From Nocardioidaceae bacterium (GTDB lineage Bacteria; Actinomycetota; Actinomycetes; Propionibacteriales; Nocardioidaceae): a stretch of 7,323 nucleotides of DNA. Each line of letters begins with the position of its first letter. Position 1 is the first letter of the stretch. Of this stretch, positions 1 through 5,387 are shown piece after piece. The position numbers and the translations under genes were made by a program. The notes under the pieces are model-generated. The model searched no databases. It was not told the origin of the DNA and worked only from the letters and a program-made list of their open reading frames with translations. The DNA is taken from positions 1 to 7,323 of the forward strand of contig JACCVA010000013.1 in assembly GCA_013698435.1 (NCBI GenBank), written 5' to 3'.

Positions 1-206
1 ACGCCTGCGCTCAGCTGACCGCACCGCTGGTCGAGGTGCACCTGACCAACCCCGCGGCCCGTGAGGAGTTCCGTCACACCAGTGTCATCTCCGGGGTCGC
101 GACCGGCACCATCGCCGGCTTCGGGACGGGTTCCTACCGGCTCGCCCTGCAGGCGGTCGCCGACTCAGGGGCTCGGGAGACCGGCGACCGACCGCACCGC
201 TCGTAG
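1..206 (+). CDS. aroQ: 3-dehydroquinate dehydratase type II, C-terminal part (5' end outside window)
   Basis: This is the last 67 codons plus the TAG stop of a type II dehydroquinase, read from base 3. The enzyme dehydrates 3-dehydroquinate to 3-dehydroshikimate in the cytosolic shikimate pathway. The visible segment begins ACAQLTAPLVEVHLTN and continues through AREEFRH and ATGTIAGFGTGSYRLALQAVA. These match the family's C-terminal signature: the EVHxSN strand with the catalytic/substrate-binding His, the Arg of the AREEFR segment that contacts substrate, and the final glycine-rich turn and helix. Two small departures are Thr for the usual Ser in EVHLTN and a non-aromatic, polar tail (about 13 residues after the last helix) ending in PHRS. 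The last 42 bp overlap the 3' end of the convergent minus-strand gene. aroQ upstream of efp is a common actinobacterial order. The identification is firm; the catalytic N-terminal half is not visible. Confidence 0.88.
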   Translation, partial: ACAQLTAPLVEVHLTNPAAREEFRHTSVISGVATGTIAGFGTGSYRLALQAVADSGARETGDRPHRS

Positions 207-857
207 CGCCTCCAGGATTCCGACGTCCAGCTCGTCACAGACCAGACGGACCGCGGCGACCTCGTGCCGTGACTCCAGGTAGCCGCTGACCTGAGCCTCG
301 AGCGCGGCCGGCAGGGTCGGCGCCGCCGCGCCGCCCGGAAGCACCGCTGAGGTGAGCGAATCGCCGGCCACCCCGAACAGGCTGCTTTCGATCGTGCTGT
401 CGAGGGTGCTCTCCAGCGCAGCCGAGCCGATATATCGCTCGGCCGGCGCGGGGGCGTCGAGCGGCGAGGGCATCGGCGCGGCCGCCACGCGGGCAGCCTC
501 GCGCAGGTCTTCGAAGCATTCCTCGGCGTTCGGCGACTGCACCGACATCTCGGCTGCGGGCGCCGGCTGCGGCAGCGGCGTCGGGAACCAGTCAGCGACC
601 GGGGACGCCGGCGGCCAGGTCGGGCGTGCTGGTTCGGGGGAGGGCCAGTTAGGAGGTGGTGGGATCGGAACTTGCTGCGGTGGCTGCCATCGCGGACTCG
701 GCTGACGAGCCTGCCGACGAAGCTCCTGGCGGGTCTGCCGGGCGGCCTGCCGGGCGGTCTGTCGGGCCTGGTCGGCACCGGTGCCGCCGTTGGCGGCTTT
801 CAGCAGCCCCCGCACCACGAAGACGGCGATCACCACGAGCCAGACGAGCCAGTCCAT
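165..857 (-). CDS. Uncharacterised single-pass membrane protein with Pro-rich linker
   Basis: I do not recognise a named gene. From the ATG at 857 the product is 230 aa; a GTG at 878 would add seven residues (237 aa). Residues 1-19 (MDWLVWLVVIAVFVVRGLL) form one hydrophobic segment with Arg/Lys after it, so a membrane anchor with the rest in the cytosol is likely. About residues 28-53 follow as a Gln/Arg-rich stretch of ARQ(T/A) repeats, then a linker rich in Pro and Trp to about 105, then an acidic and Ala-rich region. The last ~35 residues (ESRHEVAAVRLVCDELDVG...) form a helix-turn-helix pattern that loosely resembles the C-terminal domain of ribosomal protein bL12; that resemblance is inference only. 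Neither start has a Shine-Dalgarno sequence. I prefer ATG 857 because a TACTGT hexamer (865-870, minus strand) sits 7 nt upstream, which suits a leaderless mRNA. Mycobacterium has a membrane protein gene convergent with aroQ (Rv2536) in the same place; homology is untested. Confidence 0.72.
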   Translation of the reverse strand: MDWLVWLVVIAVFVVRGLLKAANGGTGADQARQTARQAARQTRQELRRQARQPSPRWQPPQQVPIPPPPNWPSPEPARPTWPPASPVADWFPTPLPQPAPAAEMSVQSPNAEECFEDLREAARVAAAPMPSPLDAPAPAERYIGSAALESTLDSTIESSLFGVAGDSLTSAVLPGGAAAPTLPAALEAQVSGYLESRHEVAAVRLVCDELDVGILEALRAVRSVAGLPSP

Positions 858-881
858 GCCGGAGACAGTAGTGCTCACCGC

Positions 882-887
882 TAGACT
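882..887 (+). promoter_or_regulatory. Candidate -10 element for efp-nusB
   Basis: TAGACT fits the actinobacterial TANANT -10 pattern and would start transcription near 893-895, giving an efp leader of about 75 nt. No convincing -35 lies 16-19 bp upstream, so this is a weak call. It lies in the 112-bp divergent region (858-969), in which I see no other clear element for efp. Confidence 0.3.
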
Positions 888-969
888 GGCGCGTCAATCC
901 CCGGGAACCGCGTGTACGACGTGCGCCGTCACCCGCCTCACGACACCGAGCAACGGAGACGCAACCGAG

Positions 970-1533
970 ATGGCGACGACCAACGACCTCAAGAACGGCA
1001 TGGTGCTGAACCTTGACGGCCAGCTGTGGTCTGTCGTCTGGTTCCAGCACCACAAGCCCGGCAAGGGCGGAGCCATCATGCGTACCAAGCTCAAGAACGT
1101 GCTCTCCGGCAAGGTCGTCGACAAGACGTTCAACGCCGACGTGAAGGTCGAGGTGGCCAACGTCGACAAGCGCACGATGACCTATCTCTACAACGACGGC
1201 TCGTCGTACGTGTTCATGGACACCAGCGACTACGAGCAGACCCATGTCTCGCCCGAGACGGTGGGGGACGCCACCCACTTCCTGCTGGAGAACCAAGTTG
1301 CCATCGTGGCGATGCACGAAGGCATCCCGCTCTACATCGAGCTGCCTGCCTCGGTCGAGCTGTTGATCGACTACACCGAGCCCGGGCTCCAGGGCGACCG
1401 GTCCACCGGCGGCACGAAACCGGCGCGGCTCGAGACCGGATACGAGATCGCCGTACCGTTGTTCATCACGACCGGCGAGAAGGTCAAGGTCGACACCCGC
1501 GACGGCAGCTACCTCAGCCGCGTCTCCAGCTGA
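970..1533 (+). CDS. efp: Translation elongation factor P
   Basis: EF-P binds between the P and E sites of the ribosome and relieves stalling at consecutive prolines. The 187-aa product has the usual length and the three-domain layout: an N-terminal KOW-like domain (about 1-62), a central OB fold (about 66-125) and a C-terminal OB fold (about 130-185) with the signature region GGTKPA...ETG...VPLF. The functional lysine at the tip of domain I is K32 in HHKPGKGG, aligning with E. coli K34. Actinobacterial EF-Ps are reported to work with this lysine unmodified, in a PGKGP loop; here the second proline is Gly (PGKGG). ATG 970 is chosen because MATTNDLKNG is the family N terminus; GGAG at 955-958 is a somewhat distant SD (11 nt). 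The reading frame stays open upstream but that part is not EF-P-like. nusB follows after 22 bp, suggesting one transcript. Confidence 0.97.
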   Translation: MATTNDLKNGMVLNLDGQLWSVVWFQHHKPGKGGAIMRTKLKNVLSGKVVDKTFNADVKVEVANVDKRTMTYLYNDGSSYVFMDTSDYEQTHVSPETVGDATHFLLENQVAIVAMHEGIPLYIELPASVELLIDYTEPGLQGDRSTGGTKPARLETGYEIAVPLFITTGEKVKVDTRDGSYLSRVSS

Positions 1534-1555
1534 ACGAGATAGTGACCCCCACCAG

Positions 1556-1969
1556 ATGAGTGCCCGGTCCAAGGCTCGCAAGCGCGCGCTCGACATCTTG
1601 TTCGAGTCCGAGCTGCGAGGTCTCGGGGCCGGCGCCACCCTCGACGAGAGGCAGGCGGTCGCCGACCCACCGCTCAACGACTACACCGTCCGGCTCGTTG
1701 AAGGAGTCGCCGCCCACCGCGACGAGATCGACGCCACGTTGTCGGCGTACTCAGCCGGCTGGACGCTGGAGCGGATGCCTGCGGTCGACCGCAACATCTT
1801 GCGGATCGGGGTGTTCGAGCTGACATGGGTCGACGAGATCCCCTCCGCCGTCGCGCTCAGCGAGGCGGTGGCGATGGCGCGGGAGCTGTCGACCGACGAG
1901 TCCCCGGCCTTCGTCAACGGCCTGCTGGCGAAGGTCGCAAGCGCCCCTGCGCCGGGTCCCGCTCAGTAG
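1556..1969 (+). CDS. nusB: Transcription antitermination factor NusB
   Basis: NusB is a small all-helical RNA-binding protein that joins NusE (ribosomal protein S10) on boxA RNA and supports antitermination of rRNA operons. The product is 137 aa, typical of the family. Visible signatures are the basic N-terminal helix SKARKRALDILFESEL (residues 5-20), the central motif WTLERMPAVDRNILRIG (69-85), IPSAVALSEAVAMARELS (95-112) and FVNGLLAKV (119-127). A short Ala/Pro tail ends the protein. It starts 22 bp after efp; the gap has no strong SD, so translation may partly depend on the efp ribosome flow. The TAG stop lies within the 7-bp convergent overlap with bldD, so any terminator for efp-nusB must lie inside bldD coding sequence. 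Confidence 0.95.
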   Translation: MSARSKARKRALDILFESELRGLGAGATLDERQAVADPPLNDYTVRLVEGVAAHRDEIDATLSAYSAGWTLERMPAVDRNILRIGVFELTWVDEIPSAVALSEAVAMARELSTDESPAFVNGLLAKVASAPAPGPAQ

Positions 1970-2460
1970 TCCTCGGTGGTGGTTCCCGGCTCCTGCCGGA
2001 GCACGCCCCAGTTGATGAGCTGCTCGGCCAGCTGGCTCAGCGGCTCGTCGTAGATGAGCGCAAGCGTGCGCAAGTCGTCGCTGCGGATGGTCAGCACCCG
2101 CCCGTTGTAGTCGCCCCGCATCCGCTGGATGTTGGCGCTGAACCTTATCAGCTGGTTCGCCTCGGTCAGGTCGAGGTTCTGCATCCGCTCCAGGTCGAGC
2201 ACGACCCTGGGCGGTGCCCCGCCTCCACCACCGAAGTCTGTCGACCCCGGCAGCAGCTCGCTCACGGGGACTCCGTAGAACTCCGCGAGCTCGGACAGCC
2301 GCTGCACCGTGATCGCGCGGTCGCCTCGCTCGTACGAGCCGACCACCACTGCTTTCCAGCGACCCTTGGACTTCTCCTCAACCCCCTGAAGGGACAGCGC
2401 TTGCTGCTGACGGATGGCGCGCAGACGCATACCGAGCGCCTTGGCGTACGTTTCCTCCAC
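1963..2460 (-). CDS. bldD: BldD-family transcriptional regulator (c-di-GMP-responsive)
   Basis: In Streptomyces BldD represses sporulation genes when cyclic di-GMP drives its dimerisation. The 165-aa product is close to the Streptomyces length (about 167). Residues about 6-71 are an Xre-type helix-turn-helix domain including LRAIRQQQALSLQGVEEKS and the strongly conserved GRWKAVVVGSYERGDR (33-48). A Gly-rich linker follows (73-84), then the C-terminal domain with RGD (115-117), eight residues, and RSDD (126-129). This matches the cyclic di-GMP signature RGD-X8-RQDD with one change, Gln to Ser. It ends in LAEQLINWGVL. GTG 2460 is chosen because AAAGGA (2467-2472, minus strand) is an excellent SD six nt upstream and the N terminus then matches the family; the longer open frame to 2799 runs antisense through pyrR. 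It is divergent from pyrR and convergent with nusB. Its role in this host is inferred from the family. Confidence 0.93.
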   Translation of the reverse strand: MEETYAKALGMRLRAIRQQQALSLQGVEEKSKGRWKAVVVGSYERGDRAITVQRLSELAEFYGVPVSELLPGSTDFGGGGGAPPRVVLDLERMQNLDLTEANQLIRFSANIQRMRGDYNGRVLTIRSDDLRTLALIYDEPLSQLAEQLINWGVLRQEPGTTTEDY

Positions 2461-2486
2461 AGCTGGTCCTTTCGTTTCGGACCCAA

Positions 2487-2516
2487 ATCTTAGCGACGAA
2501 AGCCTCCCGGTGTCCG
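2487..2516 (-). promoter_or_regulatory. Probable bldD promoter
   Basis: Read on the minus strand, CGGACA (2511-2516) and TAAGAT (2487-2492) are separated by 18 bp, matching four of six -35 bases and the TANNNT -10 pattern. Transcription would start near 2480, leaving a leader of about 20 nt that contains the AAAGGA ribosome-binding site of bldD. The -35 abuts the opposite-strand candidate pyr elements. Confidence 0.45.
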
Positions 2517-2522
2517 TTGATG

Positions 2523-2528
2523 TACGGT
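2523..2528 (+). promoter_or_regulatory. Candidate -10 of the pyr operon promoter
   Basis: TACGGT, preceded by TG, fits TANNNT and would start transcription near 2535, just upstream of the complete leader hairpin at 2542-2582. No good -35 is visible 17-18 bp upstream. TTGATG (2517-2522) looks like a -35 but has no suitable partner at normal spacing. The exact start is therefore uncertain. Confidence 0.3.
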
Positions 2529-2530
2529 AT

Positions 2531-2538
2531 CTGCGTAA
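2531..2538 (-). promoter_or_regulatory. Possible BldD half-operator
   Basis: On the minus strand TTACGCAG matches the left half of the published BldD box (TnACnC[A/T]G followed by nGTnA) at every constrained base. The other half is not matched, so this is only a half-site. Its place between the bldD and pyr promoters, and BldD autoregulation known in Streptomyces, are the only reasons to list it. Confidence 0.22.
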
Positions 2539-2541
2539 GAG

Positions 2542-2582
2542 ACATCCTTTAACGAGCCGTCCCGTGAGGCGGAGAAGGAGGT
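2542..2582 (+). promoter_or_regulatory. PyrR-binding leader hairpin that overlaps the pyrR ribosome-binding site
   Basis: The leader contains UCCCGUGAGGC at 2560-2570, an exact fit to the PyrR binding-loop core UCCNGNGAGGY. The inner hairpin is C2557-G2572, C2558-G2571, G2559-C2570, bulged U2560, C2561-G2569, C2562-G2568, with loop CGUGA (2563-2567), the shape of the known PyrR binding loops. Outside it, ACAUCCUU (2542-2549) can pair with AAGGAGGU (2575-2582), the pyrR Shine-Dalgarno, with one mismatch (A2544 by G2580). Uridine nucleotide-bound PyrR should stabilise this fold and block ribosome entry. There is no U-run or terminator after it, so translational repression, as shown for Mycobacterium smegmatis, fits better than Bacillus-type attenuation. 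Confidence 0.82.
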
Positions 2583-2590
2583 CAGCATCG

Positions 2591-3187
2591 GTGCCGCCTG
2601 CCCAGCGCAGCTCGTCGACACAGGCCGCCACGACCACCCCGGCCACCACCCGGGTCGTCCTGGACGCCGCTGACATCACCCGCGCGCTGACGCGCATCTC
2701 GCACGAGATCCTCGAGCGCAACAAGGGCTCTGCCGACCTCGTCATCCTCGGCATCCCTACCCGCGGCGTCGCCCTGGCACATCGGGTCGCCGCGGTCATA
2801 GGCCAGGTCGAGGACAGTCATGTCCCGTCGGGCTCGCTCGACATCACCATGTATCGCGACGATCTGCGGCTCCGACCGGCCCGCACGCTGGAGCCGACCG
2901 AGATTCCGGCGCGCGGCGTCGACGGTGCGGTCGTCGTGCTGGTCGACGACGTGCTGTTCAGTGGTCGCACCGTCCGGGCCGCCCTCGACGCACTTGGCGA
3001 CGTCGGCCGGCCCAAGGCGGTGCAGCTCGCCGTCCTCGTCGACCGGGGCCACCGCCAGCTGCCGATCCGGGCGGACTTCGTCGGCAAGAACCTGCCCACC
3101 TCGCTGCTCGAACGGGTCCAGGTCTCCCTCGCCGAGTACGACGGCGACGACGCCGTGCTGATCTCGTCGGCAGACGGGGCCGGCTGA
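2591..3187 (+). CDS. pyrR: Bifunctional pyr operon RNA-binding regulator / uracil phosphoribosyltransferase
   Basis: PyrR binds pyr mRNA when UMP/UTP is plentiful and also has uracil phosphoribosyltransferase activity. The 198-aa product shows the type I phosphoribosyltransferase fold: GIPTRG (54-59), SLDITMYRDDLR (82-93) with the basic/acidic RNA-binding region, the PRPP-binding motif VVVLVDDVLFSGRT (114-127), and VLVDRGHRQLPIRADFVGKNLPTS near the C terminus. GTG 2591 is chosen because a perfect AAGGAGGT (2575-2582) lies 8 nt upstream; the frame is open further 5' but that part lacks family similarity. Residues 1-20 are a Ser/Thr/Ala-rich tail longer than in many homologues. It is the first gene of the pyr operon and its own leader holds the PyrR site. 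Its TGA shares one base with the pyrB ATG (TGATG), implying translational coupling. Confidence 0.96.
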   Translation: MPPAQRSSSTQAATTTPATTRVVLDAADITRALTRISHEILERNKGSADLVILGIPTRGVALAHRVAAVIGQVEDSHVPSGSLDITMYRDDLRLRPARTLEPTEIPARGVDGAVVVLVDDVLFSGRTVRAALDALGDVGRPKAVQLAVLVDRGHRQLPIRADFVGKNLPTSLLERVQVSLAEYDGDDAVLISSADGAG

Positions 3188-4110
3188 TGCAACGGCACCT
3201 GCTCTCGACCGCTGACCTGACCCGCGACGACGCGGTGCAGATCCTCGACACCGCCGAAGAGCTGCGCTCACTCGCCGACCGCCCGATCAAGAAGCTGCCG
3301 ACCCTTCGCGGGCGCACCGTGGTCAACCTCTTCTTCGAGGACTCGACCCGGACCCGCATCTCGTTCGAGGCAGCCGCCAAGCGGCTGAGCGCCGACGTCA
3401 TCAACTTCTCGGCCAAGGGCTCGAGCGTGTCCAAGGGCGAAAGCCTCAAGGACACCGCGCTCACCCTGGAGGCGATGGGCGCCGACGCCGTCGTGATACG
3501 TCACGGCTCCTCCGGCGCCCCGCACCGGCTCGCCACCTCGGGGTGGGTGCGCTCCAGCGTCGTCAACGCAGGTGACGGCACCCACGAACACCCCACGCAG
3601 GCACTGCTCGACGCGTTCACGCTGCGTCGTCACCTCGGTGAGCTCGACGGGCGCCGGGTCACGATCGTCGGCGACGTGCTGCACAGCCGGGTGGCCCGGT
3701 CCAACGCGTTGCTGCTCAGCACCCTGGGCGCCGAGGTGACGCTGGTCGCCCCGCCGACGCTGCTGCCGGTCGGGGTGTCCAGCTGGCCGGTGCAGACGTC
3801 GTACGACCTCGACGCCTCGCTCGACAAGTGCGACGCCGTGATGATGCTGCGGGTGCAGAGCGAGCGGATGAACGACGCGTTCTTCCCCAGCGCCCGCGAG
3901 TACAGCCGCCGGTACGGTCTCGACGACCGCCGCTTCGCGCGGCTGCCCGAGCACGCCATCGTCATGCACCCAGGGCCGATGAACCGGGGCATGGAGATCT
4001 CCGCCGACGTCGCCGACCACGCCCGGTCCGTCATCGTCGAGCAGGTCACCAACGGGGTGGCGGTGCGGATGGCCGTGCTCTACCTGCTGCTGAGCCGAGA
4101 GCCGGCATGA
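3187..4110 (+). CDS. pyrB: Aspartate carbamoyltransferase catalytic subunit
   Basis: PyrB transfers the carbamoyl group from carbamoyl phosphate to aspartate, the committed step of de novo pyrimidine synthesis. The 307-aa product has the normal length. The N-terminal carbamoyl phosphate domain carries STRTR (53-57) and SVSKGESLKDT (80-90), whose Lys reaches the neighbouring active site. HPTQALLD (135-142) follows. The aspartate domain contains the loop MMLRVQSERM and ends with HPGPMNRGMEI (from H261). No key residue is missing. No pyrI regulatory subunit gene is present, as is usual in actinobacteria. There is no strong SD of its own; the start overlaps the pyrR stop by one base, so expression should follow pyrR translation and the PyrR leader switch. 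The stop overlaps the pyrC start by 4 nt (ATGA). Confidence 0.97.
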   Translation: MQRHLLSTADLTRDDAVQILDTAEELRSLADRPIKKLPTLRGRTVVNLFFEDSTRTRISFEAAAKRLSADVINFSAKGSSVSKGESLKDTALTLEAMGADAVVIRHGSSGAPHRLATSGWVRSSVVNAGDGTHEHPTQALLDAFTLRRHLGELDGRRVTIVGDVLHSRVARSNALLLSTLGAEVTLVAPPTLLPVGVSSWPVQTSYDLDASLDKCDAVMMLRVQSERMNDAFFPSAREYSRRYGLDDRRFARLPEHAIVMHPGPMNRGMEISADVADHARSVIVEQVTNGVAVRMAVLYLLLSREPA

Positions 4111-5387
4111 CCGCGTACCTGCTCCGTGGGGCCGCGCCGCTCGGGGGGCCAACGCGCGACCTGCTGCTGCACGACGGCCGCATCGCCGACCCCGCCGACG
4201 CACCGACCAACGCGGTGACGGTCGACGCCGCCGGGTTGGTCGCGCTGCCCGGACTGGTGGACCTGCACACCCACCTGCGTGAGCCCGGCCGCGAGGACTC
4301 CGAGACGGTGCTCACCGGCTCCCAGGCGGCGGCCATGGGTGGCTTCACCGCGGTGCACGCCATGGCCAACACCGACCCGGTCGCCGACACGGCCGGTGTG
4401 GTCGAGCAGGTGCACAACCTCGGCCGGGTGGCCGGATATGTCGACGTCCGCCCGGTCGGCGCGGTGACGGTCGGCCTCGCCGGTCAGCGACTCGCCGAGC
4501 TGGGTGCGATGGCCGACTCGGCTGCCAGGGTGCGCGTCTTCTCCGACGACGGGACCTGCGTCAGCGACGCGGTGCTCATGCGTCGGGCGCTGGAGTACGT
4601 CAAGGCCTTCGACGGGGTCATCGCCCAGCACGCACAGGAGCCGCGACTCACCGAGGGCGCGCAGATGAACGAAGGCGCCATGTCCGGCGTGCTCGGGATG
4701 CGCGGCTGGCCCGCGGTCGCCGAAGAGGCGGTGATTGCTCGCGACTGCCTCCTCGCCGGTCACGTCGGCTCCCGGCTGCACGTCTGCCACGTCTCAACCG
4801 CCGGCTCGGTCGAGCTGATCCGCTGGGCCAAGACCAAGGGCTGGGCGGTGACCGCGGAGGTGACACCGCACCACCTGATGCTCACCGACGAGCTGGCCTC
4901 GACGTACGACCCGCTCTACAAGGTCAACCCGCCGCTGCGGACCGCCGAAGACGTCGACGCGCTGCGGGCCGGGCTCGCCGACGGCACCATCGACTGCGTC
5001 GCCACCGACCATGCACCCCACCCAACCGAGGACAAGGAGTGCGAGTGGGCGGCGGCAGCGATGGGCATGCTCGGGCTCGAGACCGCCGTGTCGGTCGTGC
5101 AGCACGCCATGGTCGACACCGGCCTGCTGGACTGGGCCGCGGTCGCCGACCGCATGTCGGTACGGCCGGCGGCGATCGGGTCCCTGGGCGACCACGGCGG
5201 GACGCTCGAGCCCGGCTCGGCCGCGAACGTCGTGCTGGTCGACCCGAGCAGCCTGCGGACCATCGACCCGCGGGAGTCGGTCTCGCTGTCGCGCAACACG
5301 CCGTACGCCGGCCTGGAGCTGCCGGGCCGCGTCGTCGCGACGTTCCTGCGTGGCAGGGCCACCGTGCTGGACGGGAAGCTCCAGTGA
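4107..5387 (+). CDS. pyrC: Dihydroorotase, class I
   Basis: PyrC reversibly cyclises N-carbamoyl-aspartate to dihydroorotate, the third pyrimidine step. The 426-aa length is that of the long class I (Bacillus/Aquifex-type) enzyme rather than the ~350-aa E. coli type. Amidohydrolase metal and catalytic motifs are intact: HTHLREPG (54-61), the metal-bridging Asp region FSDDG (145-149), QHAQEP with H175, CHVST with H228, and TDHAPH (300-305). NPPLR (274-278) and the final RGRATVLDGK segment are typical. The start ATG lies in an ATGA overlap with pyrB; the longer upstream open frame is antisense-like noise within pyrB. The stop overlaps the carA GTG by 4 nt (GTGA). In Mycobacterium and Streptomyces a small membrane protein gene normally lies between pyrC and carA; it is absent here. 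Confidence 0.97.
   Translation: MTAYLLRGAAPLGGPTRDLLLHDGRIADPADAPTNAVTVDAAGLVALPGLVDLHTHLREPGREDSETVLTGSQAAAMGGFTAVHAMANTDPVADTAGVVEQVHNLGRVAGYVDVRPVGAVTVGLAGQRLAELGAMADSAARVRVFSDDGTCVSDAVLMRRALEYVKAFDGVIAQHAQEPRLTEGAQMNEGAMSGVLGMRGWPAVAEEAVIARDCLLAGHVGSRLHVCHVSTAGSVELIRWAKTKGWAVTAEVTPHHLMLTDELASTYDPLYKVNPPLRTAEDVDALRAGLADGTIDCVATDHAPHPTEDKECEWAAAAMGMLGLETAVSVVQHAMVDTGLLDWAAVADRMSVRPAAIGSLGDHGGTLEPGSAANVVLVDPSSLRTIDPRESVSLSRNTPYAGLELPGRVVATFLRGRATVLDGKLQ

Noticed and set aside
781..969. Upstream extension of efp to 781
   Set aside because: The extra 63 residues do not resemble EF-P, lie opposite the 5' part of the divergent gene, and MATTNDLKNG at 970 is the family start.
649..1677. 342-codon minus-strand open frame covering efp
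   Set aside because: It lies antisense to a clear efp gene and fuses out-of-frame readings of the upstream gene; composition is typical of shadow frames.
1986..2002. Terminator-like hairpins just past nusB (CCGGC/GCCGG and GCTCC/GGAGC)
   Set aside because: The two 5-bp stems are mutually exclusive, no T-run follows, and the bases encode the conserved end of bldD; chance is likely at this GC content.
2461..2799. N-terminal extension of bldD to 2799 (278 aa)
   Set aside because: The extension is antisense to pyrR and its leader and is unlike BldD; GTG 2460 has a strong SD and matches family length.
3828..4106. Upstream extension of pyrC in the open frame from 3828
   Set aside because: It is Arg-rich out-of-frame reading of pyrB; the ATGA overlap start at 4107 gives the proper dihydroorotase N terminus.
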